Shown here: positions 22,205-33,524 of the stretch, piece after piece
Layout of the letters: each line of letters starts with the position of its first letter
How positions within the stretch are numbered: the first letter of the stretch is position 1
Assembly: GCA_014155875.1 (NCBI GenBank)
Contig: JACEFZ010028302.1
Location: 101,001-165,000 of the forward strand
Source: Cepaea nemoralis
Taxonomy: Eukaryota; Mollusca; Gastropoda; Stylommatophora; Helicidae
Length of the DNA stretch: 64,000 nucleotides
Reading direction: 5' to 3'
Position numbers and translations under genes: made by a program
Notes under the pieces: model-generated
Told to the model about the DNA's origin: nothing
Database searches by the model: none
What the model saw: only the letters and a program-made list of their open reading frames with translations

Positions 22205-23970
22205 TTTTCAAGAACTTAGCTGTTCAATTTGGTGTCATCTGAACTGTTGGTAAGATCAATAGTCTTTGTTTTTGTGGTGTTAATTTGGAGACCAATTTGC
22301 CCTGAAACATTTTGGAGGTGGTTTATTTTCTCTTGGGCATCCGGGTGTGTTGAACTCAAAAGCACTATGTCGTCGGCAAAGTCCAGGTCTTCTAGAATTT
22401 TGTCAACCCAATGGATACCCATATTTGTGTTGTTTGTGCATTTGCGCATGACCCAATCGATAGCTATTCCAAAAAGCATCGGTTATAAGACACAACCCTG
22501 TTTCACTCCTGTTTCGACTGAGAACCATTCAGAGTTGCCTGTTTCTGTTCTTACGCAGCAACGTGTTTCTTTGTAGAAAGATTTTATGACGTTGGTATAT
22601 TTGGTAGGAAAACCATAGATGTTAAGTAGATTCCAAAGTGAAGGACGGTGGATACTGTCGAAGGCTTTTTGAAAGTCGACAAAGTTGGTGATTAATTTCG
22701 ACTGGAATTCTACGGAGTCTTCAATGATTATTCTGAGGGTGAAGATGTGGTCTATGCATGACCGTTTTGGTCTGAAGCCTGCTTGTTCTTCTCTGAGCCT
22801 TTCATCTATCGCCTTTTTCAATCTCTCAAGTAACATGCTACAAAAAAGTTTTCCTGGTACTGACAATAGAGTGATACCACGCCAATTATTGCAATCAGAC
22901 ATATCGCCCTTTTTGGGCAGTTTGAAAATTACCCCATCTTTCCACTGTTGTGGTGGGGATTCGCTTTGCCAGATTTCATTGATCAGCTGTAACAAACGTT
23001 GTAAGGTGTTCTCATCTGCTGCTTTGAGCATTTCTCCTGAGATTTCATCTTCACCAACAGCTTCGTTGTTCTTCAATTTTTTTGATGGCTGCTTTAATCT
23101 CTTCCGTGGTGAATGACTCGCAGGAGGCATATAGTGGGGGCATAGTAATTTCTCCATCCAGGTTCGGAACAGTGTCAGGCTAAGGTCTATTTAATATTTC
23201 TTTGAAATGTTCTGCCCATCGTTGCTTTTGAAGGTCATCGGATAACAATTGATTGCCTTGTTTGTCTTTGATGGGTATATTTGGTGTAGGTGAGTGATTG
23301 CATAGTTGCTTCATGATATGGAATACGGCTCTATTGTTTCCAGTTCTGGCAGCTGCTTCGGCTTCGGAGGCCAGGCTGTGAATAAAGTTTTGTTTGTCTT
23401 TTCGTGCGCTTGATTTCACCTCTTTATCCAACATAGAGTATTTTTGCTTATGGGTTTTATATGTAGATGTGTCTTTTGCAGAAAGAAGTGTTAGTTTTGC
23501 TTGTTTTCTTTCTTGTATCTTCGTCCAGATGTTATCGCTTAGCCACTTCTTCTTCTGTCTTTGTACGTAGCCGACTGTGTTTGTTGCAGCATTTAGCAGG
23601 GTATTTTTTAGGAAATTCCAATTTTCTTCAATGTTGTTTTTAATATTCGCATTGCTCGATATACTTTCTTTGTTAGCATAGCTGCTTCGTACCTCTGAAT
23701 TGAATGCGAGTTGGTGTTCTTTAGTTAGTAGGGACTGTGAGTTTATTTTCTTAATTCTGGGTGATCTGTGCAGAGTCTTGAGCTTTATTTTTAGTTTGGC
23801 AATGCAGAGATTGTGATCACTGCCAGTATCTGCACCTCTGTAGGCTCTGACGTCTTGTACTGATGAACGGAATTTGGCATTAATGCAAAAATGGTCTATC
23901 TGATTTTTTGTGATGTTATCAGGCGAGTTCCACGTGACTTTGTGTATATCTTTGTGCGGAAATAAAGAGT
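22205..23970 (-). pseudogene. LINE D: APE endonuclease C-terminus and reverse transcriptase
   Basis: Minus strand, in order: endonuclease end (FPHKDIHKVTWNSPD, NQIDHFCI, GADTGSDHNL), a linker ending LQKQRWAEHFKEILNRP, and RT blocks (VIFKLPKKGDMSDCNNWRG, AGFRPKRSCIDHIFTLR, FVDFQKAFDSIHR, GVKQGCVL). A stop follows at 22480-22482, then PMLFGIAIDW, LDFADDIVLL and the thumb start. A frame break lies near 23158-23180. It lacks the endonuclease N-terminus and everything after the thumb, including the 3' UTR. RTE/CR1-like by motif style, clade not settled. Confidence 0.9.
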
Positions 23971-24793
23971 TATTAAAGGGAGTTAAGAATATCCTTAGGT
24001 AGTTTATAATCATGACAGTATTTGCCATATCTTTTCATTCCATATCTAATAGTCAAAACAGCTGTCAAACTCTTTATGCTAAGTCTATTCCGCAATTTTG
24101 ATTTTATAACTCCCATCTGACTGAAAATAGGCTCCACGTCCGCATTAGAATGAGGTAAAATGAGCAGAGTTAAAGCTAAATCTGTAAGATCTTGGAAAAG
24201 GATTTTCACGGGTGGCATCCCTGTATGAGGCTATTTCTGCCCACAGTCCAAGTGTGTCAGAGGTCTGTGTCCCCTGCATATGATGAAGTTTTCTCCACTG
24301 GAAATCGATGCGGGTGAGATTTCTGCATCTTCTACAAACATTTTAGCAAGATCCGATATACAGGGCTTCATTGGTTGTAGACATCCACTTCCACTAAGAC
24401 ATGACATGGACTTTAACACTCAAACGTTATCGGGTGTACATAAACGCAGCTGTGTCAATAGCTCTATTAAAAACTGGATGCACCTTCCACGAATTTCTTT
24501 CTCATCGGGAAACTTGTAGTCTGCTATTAAAGGGAGTTAAATTAGTTGAATATTGCGCGGTAACGTACTAAGACTGTATTACTCCCTCGCTTCAGTTCAA
24601 ATTCGGCTTTTTAGTGTTCCCAAAATGAATTTTAAGGTAATTTTTACATACCCCCCCAAAAAGCACCAAAAAACTCCAAAATATTTTTGTGAAGCACTAA
24701 ATTTACGCGGCCGCGCAAAAAGGACAATTTTCGCACTAACTGACTTGAAAAAGCACTAAATTTAGCGCGAAAAGTACTAAAATGGCAACACTG
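23971..24793 (-). mobile_element. Second hAT remnant, internally deleted
   Basis: The minus strand begins with the terminus CAGTGTTGCCATTTTAGTAC (ends at 24793). It then has transposase fragments (SDLAKMFVEDAEISPAS) and the dimerisation region (LPHSNADVEPIFSQMGVIKS...LSIKSLTAVLTI), ending ILNSL stop at about 23973. The right TIR and most of the transposase are missing. LINE D abuts the C-terminal end. Not the same family as the 4367 element. Confidence 0.8.
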
Positions 24794-24799
24794 TCCAGG

Positions 24800-25318
24800 A
24801 TAAACAAGAGACGGTGGCTGTTGCTCTTGACCTGGAGGATGCTATAAAGGGGTTAGGTATGATCGATTGATATACACTCTGTTGGACATGGATGTATGCC
24901 CTTGCCTTGTCAGATGGGTTGCGACAGTCCTTTGTGAGCGTACGGTTGCACTGCGCATGGGTTCCTGGACTTCTGATCCCTGTACCGTTACAACTGGGTC
25001 CCCAGTGCACTTTAATGTCTACGCTAACAAAGTCGCAGCTATTGAGACATCAGGTGTTTGTAGAATCTTGACATTTGCGGATTATGTGTTGGTGTACAGA
25101 CAGGGAAGAGATAGGGAAAGTTTGGCTGCAGATTTACAGGTGGCAGTAAACAGGGTGACAGAGTGGTGCAAGGACGCAGGAGTTGTTATAAACCCAGACA
25201 AGGCATCGGTTGTGTGGTACTCCCTGGATAACCGGATTGTGACGGCAGATGTCTCATGTATTATATTGAATGGATGTCCTCTTAGTAGAGAGAGTGTAAA
25301 TTGACTGTTAGTGCGCCA
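24800..25318 (+). pseudogene. LINE E reverse transcriptase, N-terminal portion
   Basis: Encodes ALDLEDAIKG (catalytic Asp block), a degraded GSPVHFNVYANKVAA block, FADYVLVYRQG where the second catalytic Asp of FADD has become Tyr, and a WCKDAGVVINPDKASV thumb. There is a frame break near 24858. The coding region stops at about 25318, where an unrelated insertion of 1.27 kb begins. Confidence 0.8.
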
Positions 25319-26590
25319 GAGAAGAAAAGGATAATAAGAAGAAAGAGGAAAAGAGCACTTTATATATTCTCCCCAGTTAACAAAAAAAAAAAAAAAAAAA
25401 GGGATAGAGAGTTAGACAGAAGATTTCCAGGAGTTTTTTGGGCGGGGATATACTGTTGTATACCCCAGACAAAAGATCACACTGTTGAACTGTAACAAGA
25501 TCAATGAATTTGCACAACAAACTATAAACTAAACAAAACAAATTAAGAACACCAAAATTAGACCTTTATTAACAGAATTGCACGATTCAGGGACAAGCAG
25601 ACATCCTGACATGTCACACAACTGACATATACAGAAATGGTAACCTATGTTCCCACAGCGGATATCACTGCTGCCTAATATCGCCATGAACATGACCGGA
25701 CACCCATCTCCACAAACCAGCAAGAACATGGCAACAAAGAAGCCTCAACGTAAACAACAGCTGTAACAACAGGTATGGACTCTCTGTTAATATCATCTCA
25801 GAACCAATGGACCGTCTGTACTTACAGAAATGGGAACCTGAAATTCCACATGTTGGAGATAACTGCTGCCTCGCACCGACTACAGGGGCTGTCTCTGAAT
25901 GATAGTGAGACCTCAACCATGTGCAGTTGAGTCGAGGGGCACCCTCAGTACCCACACAGGACACCCGCATCAAATGGGCGGACTGGGACCAGACACAGCA
26001 AAGGGCCATAGCATAACAAGTAACAAAACTATAACTGTAACCATACAATAACAAACTGAGGTATGGAAAACTGGACTATTGAATCAGCTGGGAGAGGAGG
26101 GGGAAGATGTGAGGTGGTGGAAAATAGGAAGTAAGGAAAAATGGGGATAAGCAAAAATAGAGGTAAGGAAACATGGGGGTAAACAAGGATAGAGGTAAGG
26201 AAAAATGGGGGTTAATAAGGATTCAAGAATGTTCCTCTTCTCATGACTGAGGAATCACATCCTCAACTGTGCTCCAGCTCCAGCAGAAATGCCTTGCGGG
26301 TTTGGCCGCCTATTCGAGGTGACTACAAGTTTGTGCACTTGTCCACCAAGCATTCTATGACCCAACTTGGTCATGCTTGTATCTCAATCAGTCTTCTGGA
26401 TGGAGGTGGTGTGAGGGGGACAGTTTCTTTTCTTCTTCTCTTTAATTTGGTCCGGGCTAACGCGCCAGCCTTCAGCAGGGGATCCCGTTCAACTCTCCTG
26501 TGGCGCAAATAGTGCGCCAATTTCCCGCCGGGTCCAGTACCCAGCATGCACCAGCTATGGGGGAGGGGTTCTGGTCGTTGCGTCAGCCAA
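25319..26590. other. Insertion splitting LINE E, unclassified
   Basis: An A run at 25380-25400 follows about 60 bases of AG-rich sequence. 25500-26060 is non-coding with two diverged sub-repeats (ACATATACAGAAATGG near 25625 and TGTACTTACAGAAATGG near 25815). 26100-26230 is a short minisatellite of GGTAAGGAAAAATGGGG type. 26240-26590 shows nothing recognised. No element ends were identified. Confidence 0.45.
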
Positions 26591-27905
26591 ACATCCTGTA
26601 GAGTCGTGTCGCGCTACTTCATAAAGATCATGTGGTAAAGGCTGATAGGGTACTTATGGCTTTGAGGGCGATGGCAGTAACCGGGGTAGAGCAGAGGATG
26701 CTTTACAGGCTCTTTCAGCAGTTAATAATGTCTATCACTGAGTATGGTTTGGGGCTCCTGACAGTATTGAAGAGCCAGCTTGAAAGGTTGGAGCGCATAC
26801 AAAATGCGGCCATGCGTGTGATTCTGGTGTGCACAAAGAACACAGCAATTATATGTATGAGGCATATCCTGGCGCTAGGAATAATGGCGAATAGGCATAG
26901 AGTCCTTCAGGCCAAATAGGACCTCAGAGTTGCTGCAGATAGGGATTCCCACACACCCCCCCCCCCCCTTTCCGCATGAAGCCATAGATATGATCAAGGG
27001 TCATAGACTAAGACGAGGCAGGTCATGAATGGCTCAGGCGGAAATATCTATACGTCAAGGTGTGTGATCTAGAAACCATCAATGGTGAAAAAGAATGGGT
27101 TGAAATACTAGCAGACAGGACGGATTGGCACAATGTAATAGTAACACTGGGTCTTGATTGCAGAGAATGTGCAGCGGGCCGCACAGAGTTTGAGGTGCAA
27201 CAACTGATCCAGAGTAACACACATCAAGGTGACAAAGTGATCTATACTGATGGATTAGTGGTGAGAAACAGGGGGAGTGGTTTCAGTACGAAGGCTAATG
27301 GGCGATTCTTGAAAAGGGAGTATGGCTTATGAGGCTACGACCTCCAGCATGAGAATGGAGGTGGAAGCAGTCGCAGCGCCATTCCGGTGGTTAGAGGAGA
27401 TACCGCAACACACATTGTCTTCATCACGGACTCGAGGAGTATGCTTAGTAAAGTGGAAAAAGGAATGTTTCATGTGGAATGCTCAACTCGCTTCAGAAGT
27501 CACAGATTGTAAGAACTGTATGAATCTTTTGCCCTGGCCATGCGAGAGTGCGGAAAGCACAGGCTGATAGGCTGGCAGGGAATGTATCTCTTGGTGTTCG
27601 ATTAACTATGGACAAGGGAGATGTGATCGTGCGCCTGTGAGTCCAGGTAGAGAAGGTGGAGGAACATATTGAGAACGCGTATGTGGAAAGGATGAGATTG
27701 TGGGGGATTGGCAGGAGTTCTGGCAGAATCTCAAAAGTGGGAAGGAAGATCAGGAGAACTTTCAATTAGATAGCGGTGGGAACGATTAATAGTGTGACTC
27801 TTCGCTGGCTGTTGAACGAGGGATGGAGCGCGTATGGGAATGTCTTGAGTGCAGTGATGCCGGTTCTTAGCTTAACTCAATTCAACTCAACTTGTTTGCT
27901 GATGA
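26591..27905 (+). pseudogene. LINE E RT thumb, RNase H and 3' end
   Basis: Continues LINE E after the insertion: VKADRVLMALRAMA, MLYRLFQQLIMSITEYGL, LERIQNAAMRVIL (thumb/connection). RNase H follows, with VIYTDGLVV (27240), SMRMEVEAVAA (27349) and FITDSRS in a shifted frame (27420). The end is MERVWECLECSDAGS-like with an AACTCAATTCAACTCAAC tail at 27870-27895. A C run at 26949-26958 and several frameshifts disable it. Confidence 0.8.
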
Positions 27906-28434
27906 AGGCTTGTCGCCGCAGCACCCTGTGTTTTTCGTAATTGTGTTCTGTAAAGATGCATTACTTTGTGTTATTTGATATTGTTGACAATTCCACGGCT
28001 TTACTGCAGTTCCACTAATTTTATTACCTGTTATTTGTGGAAACTGAGCCCCTGTCTGCCAATCGATCAGAGACAGTTCATTTGTGTCGTGACAGTTCCC
28101 CCTCCATCTTCCCCCACCCCGGTTTCCATTCTCGACAAGGCCCAGGTCTGACGCTGACAGCAGGAGGCGGGAAGGGCAATTGTGTGACACAATGAGTGTT
28201 TTGTTTCACATGTCTCCGCTGTCTGCCCGCTGAAATACGAGTGACAGGTATTCAGTGAACACATCAATTGTCAATGAACAAATGGCGTGATGTCGGGTGT
28301 CAAAGAATGAATGGCTGCGGCTGCGAACAAAACACAATAACGAACGGCTGTAAGCTGGCATACGCGGACCAGTGTAAAGAGGAGGACAGAATCCACGTGA
28401 GAAACGTAACCTGCGTGAGAATCGGTAGCGGTTC
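27906..28434. other. Unassigned sequence
   Basis: No gene or clear repeat seen. Possibly part of a SINE-1 upstream region at its right end. Confidence 0.4.
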
Positions 28435-28600
28435 TCGCAGCGTTGGTAACTTAGGGGTATGTGAGCCGGTCGCTCAGAAACCAATGGCAAACTACTGAGC
28501 GTAATCTTGCCAAGAAATCAACAATCAGCTGAAAGATGCTGATGTTGACAACGATGTCCTGTAAAGGATATGCGAACAAAACAAAATAAAAATAAAATAA
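28435..28600 (+). mobile_element. SINE-1 fragment
   Basis: Core GGTCGCTCAGAAACCAATGG and CAAACTACTGAGCGTAATCT, tail GATGTCCTGTAAAGGATATG, then an AAAATAAAATAAAA 3' tail. Confidence 0.7.
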
Positions 28601-28679
28601 AAATTGCACGTCCTTTTCAGGGCTTAGTGATCAACGGCAATCGCATGTTGATTTTCTAGCCAGTTTGATCTAAATCTAA

Positions 28680-28838
28680 TACGAGAACAAGATGACGCCC
28701 GAGAGGAAAATGGATTGACAACATCAAAGACAGTGTTAAATCATACGGAATGACACTTTCCTGTGCCACCCATCGGGCACTGGAAAGTCCACTATTCCCC
28801 CACCCCATCCCTACGACGCTTGAAGGCAAAATTGGAAG

Positions 28839-28840
<2 letters not shown>
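28680..28840 (+). pseudogene. LINE G 3' fragment
   Basis: Encodes GKWIDNIKDSVKSYGMTLS and ATHRALE, the usual C-terminal tail of RT-only LINEs (the WIDNIK..GMTL..A..RALD block), followed directly by (GAT)n. Confidence 0.7.
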
Positions 28841-28901
<61 letters not shown>

Positions 28902-28945
28902 GACGATGATCAAACAACAAAAAATACACGAATCATCATCATCAA
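28840..28945. repeat. (GAT)n / (ATC)n microsatellites between convergent LINE tails
   Basis: A (GAT)n run of about 20 units (28840-28902) is the tail of LINE G. A short ATCATCATCATC at 28933-28945 is the tail of LINE F read from the other strand. Confidence 0.9.
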
Positions 28946-29240
28946 ATGTCATGTCAGCTAGCTTAGGCGTTCACGTCTGTCCACAGATCTCGGTATTCGG
29001 TGTTCTGGATCAACTCTGCTGATGACATTTCTCTAGGCCACCGTCTCAATCCATCCAGCATCATTTCTCTTGGTCTGCCTCTGCCTCTCTTCCCCTCGAT
29101 CTTTCCAGTTGTCACGATGTTCTCCAATGCCCCTCTTCTCTTCTCATCACATGACAAAGAAAGTTGTTTGTCTCCTTATTGCTCTATATAATGTTCTAGT
29201 TCCTTGAGTTTCTTTCAGGCAATCGTTGTTAGTTACTCTG
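28946..29240 (-). pseudogene. LINE F C-terminal fragment
   Basis: The minus strand encodes GKIEGKRGRGRPREMMLDGL, RRWPREMSSAELIQNTEYRD and LWTDVNA stop: the basic GRPR tail of an RT. The 3' UTR is very short and ends in (GAT)n. A related 3' end is at 51325-51430. Confidence 0.8.
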
Positions 29241-29700
29241 GCAGTCCAAGGAATTCGCAGTCCAAGGTAAAGGAATGCATAATATAATTCTTCTTCTTAT
29301 AATCCATGCCGTGCAGCTTTGCTGATCATGTCAGTCCTCAGACTTCTGTCCCTTGTCCTGCCAATAATTGATGATACCAATGTTCCTCCATGCTATGCAG
29401 TCAAACATTGCTGAGCATCGCCTCACTTGGCTTTCCCCTGCCCCCCACCACCCCTCCCCCAACTTTCCCGTTTTGACAACATAGGCCTACTCCAGCTTTT
29501 CTTGACCTGCCACAGAAAGTCGACTGTCTTCTTCTGATACGAGTGACCAGTTCTCTTCACTAACACAATATTGGTGTAAATTTAATTGAATTCATACATA
29601 ACAATAAATAAACAAGGGGGCTTCAACTGAAAACCGTAAACGTCTGTTGTTGTTGTTGTTGTTGTTGTTTTTAAATATATTCTGAATATATAAAGAACAA
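29241..29700. other. Unassigned sequence with (TTG)n
   Basis: Mostly featureless; the first part may be further decayed LINE F. (TTG)n at 29645-29668. Confidence 0.4.
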
Positions 29701-29714
29701 ATGTATTCTCTTTT

Positions 29715-30000
29715 AAATGTAGTCACCACTGCTTTAAATGCAAGTCCTCCAGCACAGATAAGTGTTTGGATTCCTGTACAAAATAATTCTCTTGGTCACT
29801 GTGTGTCTGACACGGTCGTGAACAATCTGTCACAGAAGTCACGCCGTTTTGAAACTTCCTACTCCACTCATACACTTGCTGGACTGATTGGCATGCATGA
29901 CCATACGGGACCTTCATTAGTCGATACATTTCTATAGGTTTTACCTCTTCACTGATTAAAAACAGATAAATAAACGCTGCTTCTCGATGGTGCAAGTCAA
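29715..30000 (-). pseudogene. mariner transposase N-terminal fragment
   Basis: The minus strand encodes SEEVKPIEMYRLMKVPYG and SVQQVYEWSRKFQNGVTSVT, the helix-turn-helix and linker of mariner transposases. The catalytic DDD domain and the TIRs are missing. Confidence 0.85.
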
Positions 30001-30780
30001 AAATGGGGCTACCATCATTAAACTGTGTTCGTTTGCCCCATTATTTCACGTGCTTAACCGTCTTCATATCCTTAATAACAACAATATTGACATGTTACAA
30101 GACAATGGCATGGTTATTGTAATTAAATCACACTTTTATTGTTTTAATTTGAAGTATTTATGAACCAACATTCGCCGACCAGCCACCGCAAACCTCCGCC
30201 ATTCCTAATTTTACAAACAACCTCATCTGCAAGAGCCCGTGAACTTATCGAAAAGAACTTTCCAGAAATCCATTTATATCGTCCTTATCTGGAGAATTTA
30301 TCTGCAACACTGAATCCATAACATCCAAACGAAATTAATTTTTCCCGCCAACTTACAGCCCAGTGGAATCGGATGGGATGTTTTTGTCTACACGGACCGG
30401 AATGTAATAAATGTTATTGTTCACATTGTTGTAAGCTGATGGCGTTGTTGCTCAGATCTTTGTGATTGTATTTGTTCATTGTATTCCTTAAAGCTTGGGT
30501 GATATCTTGCGGCTTTTTATTACTACAAATTAATCGATCAAGCGCCGCCTTCACAGTTGTGGAATACTACATAGTCGTCTTTTTATTGTAGTCCCTATAT
30601 CCTTGCATGCATCAGTTGATAATCTAATTATTTTATTCGCTCGCTTTGAATTCGGGCGTAGTCGACATTGGAATGATTTCTGCGTGTAGGCCAGCTTTCC
30701 ATATTACTAGTGTCTCTCGGCATCAGACGAACCAATTCCGACTGCTGAGGTAGTTATTCAATGATTGTAATTTATTTGGA
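30001..30780. other. Unassigned sequence
   Basis: No ORF, repeat or RNA signal recognised; candidate unique sequence. Confidence 0.4.
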
Positions 30781-31085
30781 ATCGTCTTAATACCCGCACT
30801 TTACAGCTGAGTAACCTCTTCCCCCACACTCTACCGCTGGTTTGTAAGGTAGCTGAATGGAAATCGTACGTGACTGAAAGGTTTAACGGGTTTAAACTTT
30901 CTCTCGTAACCATACACCGGTCAGTTGGACGTGATATTAACTTCTCGTTCTTGAACTGGGGACGTAAATTACAAGTACCTCAGGAAGTCAGACTGGGTTC
31001 ACCTGATGGCGAGGGACACTGGTAATAGGGAAAACTTATCCACACGCAGACCAGTGCACTCCCCAGTATTAGCAACTACAAGTAA
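30781..31085 (+). mobile_element. SINE-2 copy
   Basis: Shares TACACCGGTCAGTTGGACGT, GGACGTAAATTACAAGTACC and TGATGGCGAGGGACACTGG with 51845-52110 and 54635-54710. tRNA-like head upstream is weak. Confidence 0.5.
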
Positions 31086-31479
31086 CAGTAGGACGTGTGT
31101 TTAATACGCTGGATGTCAAAGCAAACTAACAAATAACAAACCCACCACCCGCCCCCCTCCCCCCTACCCACTGAAAAGGTGTATTTAAATTGTCGTGTTT
31201 GTATGTTGTGTGTGTGTGTGTGTGTGTGCTAGCAAAGACTTCCTGGTGTTACAGACTGTCTGTAATAAATTAAACAACAGCTGTTTTTCTTAATTGAGTC
31301 CTTCTCATGGAGACACTCGGGGTCGCCCCTGGAGCTATGGAGTTCGTACTGTATGCAACGCGTTCGGCAGGCAGCACTGCGGAAAGATACCGAAACATAT
31401 GGGATAAACACCAGCGCAATGAAATCGAGCTTCTGAAATGTTAACCCCTTTTAAACCACTAGCACAAAGATTATTATTA
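31086..31479. other. Unassigned sequence with (GT)n
   Basis: (TG)n at 31207-31228; otherwise nothing recognised. Confidence 0.4.
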
Positions 31480-31760
31480 AGTAAGTAAAGTAAGCAGGTC
31501 TCTGTGGCTAAGGTCTTGCGGACGTATTTCGTGAGGCCGCATACCTGCGTTTGAAACACAGCTGCAATATATTTGGCAGCAGGCCGTGTTGTGCTGGGTT
31601 GTAACGTGTTGGTATGGAAGCCGGTGGTTCAGAAAGCAATGGCAAACTACTGAACGTAAACTTGCCAACACATGAACAATAGAAATAGGATGCTGGTGTT
31701 GACAGCCATGTTCTGTAAATAGGATATGCCCCCCCCCCCCCCCAAAAAAAAAAAGGTAAA
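31480..31760 (+). mobile_element. SINE-1 copy
   Basis: Head GTCTCTGTGGCTAAGGTCTT (box A-like) and CCTGCGTTTGAAACACAGCT (box B-like). Core GGTTCAGAAAGCAATGGCAA, tail GTTGACAGCCATGTTCTG, then C17A11-type homopolymers. Confidence 0.8.
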
Positions 31761-31779
31761 CAACTCTTTAACCCGGCTT

Positions 31780-32015
31780 TAAGTTAGTTGCATATTCTTT
31801 ACATGGCGTCGCAGTCAACCCCAGCATATTTTGGCAGTTTGTGATTTCTTGGCAAAATTACTTTCAGCAGTTTGCCATGGCTTTCTGAACGACTAGCACT
31901 CTTACCATTTGTATGACAATCAGCGCAAGGTCGTCTGCTTCCAAAAATCGCCAGCAGTTGTGTTTCGAGCGCGGGATGCGGGCTTATGAACTGCCCCCGT
32001 AAACCGTGGGTCTTG
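31780..32015 (-). mobile_element. SINE-1 copy, tail-to-tail with the previous one
   Basis: Reverse-complement SINE-1: tail ATGGCGTCGCAGTCAACCCC, core TTTGCCATGGCTTTCTGAAC, head TGTGTTTCGAGCGCGGGATG. Forms an inverted pair with 31480-31760. Confidence 0.8.
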
Positions 32016-32084
32016 TGGTGTGTCAAATACGGTATATGGTGAAATCCCCATAGTTTAATACACCAACCGGCACTAGACGGGTGA
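32016..32084. other. Short spacer
   Basis: Leads into the 53-bp satellite; nothing else seen. Confidence 0.4.
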
Positions 32085-33290
32085 TCCACTCCTCACTATA
32101 CTCCCAGCCATACCTCCCACGACATCTAGACGGGTGATCCACTCCTCACTATACTCCCAGCCATAGTTCTCACGACATCTAGACGGGTGATCCACTCTTC
32201 ACTATACTCCCAGCCATACCTCCTCGACATCTAGACGGGTGATCCACTCCTCACTACACTCCCAGCCATACCTCCTCGACATCTAGACGGGTGATCCACT
32301 CTTCACTATACTCCCAGCCATACCTCCCACGACATCTAGACAGGTGATCCACTCCTCACTACACTCCCAGCCATACCTCCCACGACATCTAGACGGGTGA
32401 TCCACTCCTCACTATACTCCCAGCCATACCTCCCACGACATCTAGACAGTTGATCCACTCTTCACTACACTCCCAGCCATACCTCCCACGACATCTAGAC
32501 AGGTGATCCACTCTTCACTATACTCCCAGCCATACCTCCCACGACATCTAGACAGGTGATCCACTCTTCACTATACTCCCAGCCATACCTCCCACGACAT
32601 CTAGACGGGTGATCCACTCCTCACTATACTCCCAGCCATACCTCCCACGACATCTAGACGGGTGATCCACTCTTCACTATACTCCCAGCCATACCTCCCA
32701 CGACATCTAGACGGGTGATCCACTCCTCACTATACTCCCAGCCATACCTCCCACGACATCTAGACGGGTGATCCACTCCTCACTATACTCCCAGCCATAC
32801 CTCCCACGACATCTAGACGGGTGATCCACTCCTCACTACACTCCCAGCCATACCTCCCACGACATCTAGACAGGTGATCCACTCTTCACTATACTCCCAG
32901 CCATACCTCCCACGACATCTAGACGCTTGATCCACTCCTCACTATACTCCCAGCCATACCTCCCACGACATCTAGACGGGTGATCCACTCCTCACTATAC
33001 TCCCAGCCATACCTCCCACGACATCTAGACGGGTGATCCACTCCTCACTATACTCCCAGCCATACCTCCCACGACATCTAGACGGGTGATCCACTCTTCA
33101 CTATACTCCCAGCCATACCTCCCACGACATCTAGACGGGTGATCCACTCTTCACTATACTCCCAGCCATACCTCCCACGACATCTAGACGGGTGATCCAC
33201 TCCTCACATTACTCCCAGCCATAGTTCTCACGACATCTAGACGGGTGATCTACTCCTCACTACACTCCCAGCCATAGTTCTCACGACATT
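32085..33290 (+). repeat. 53-bp satellite, about 23 units
   Basis: Unit: GACATCTAGACGGGTGATCC, then ACTCCTCACTATACTCCCAG, then CCATACCTCCCAC. Units differ at a few positions (CTCCTCAC/CTCTTCAC, CTATAC/CTACAC, GACGGG/GACAGG). The outermost units have CATAGTTCTCAC instead of CATACCTCCCAC. No spacers, so not CRISPR. Confidence 0.97.
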
Positions 33291-33354
33291 GGGACAAGAA
33301 CACAGACTTTCGCCTGTCCGGAAGGATAACAGCACTCTAGGTTTTACTTCCAGT

Positions 33355-33495
33355 GCGCTGACGGTGGGTGACGGGGTTCAACACTTACACCAGTCAGTTG
33401 AACCTCAAAGTTGATTTCTCGTTCCGAAAGCAATGGCAAACTTCTGAAATACAATTGCCTAGAAAATAATCAATTTTTGTTTGGGGATGATCGCA
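33355..33495 (+). mobile_element. SINE-2 fragment
   Basis: ACACCAGTCAGTTGAACCTC, TTGATTTCTCGTTCCGAAAG and CAATGGCAAACTTCTG. Confidence 0.6.
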
Positions 33496-33524
33496 ATATC
33501 TTGAAAAAGACTAGCAACATTGGC

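Noticed and set aside
26243..26512. 89-codon ORF inside the LINE E insertion
   Set aside because: No recognisable domain and no supporting context.
32085..33290. CRISPR-like regular array
   Set aside because: Units are contiguous with no unique spacers, and the genome is eukaryotic; it is a tandem satellite.
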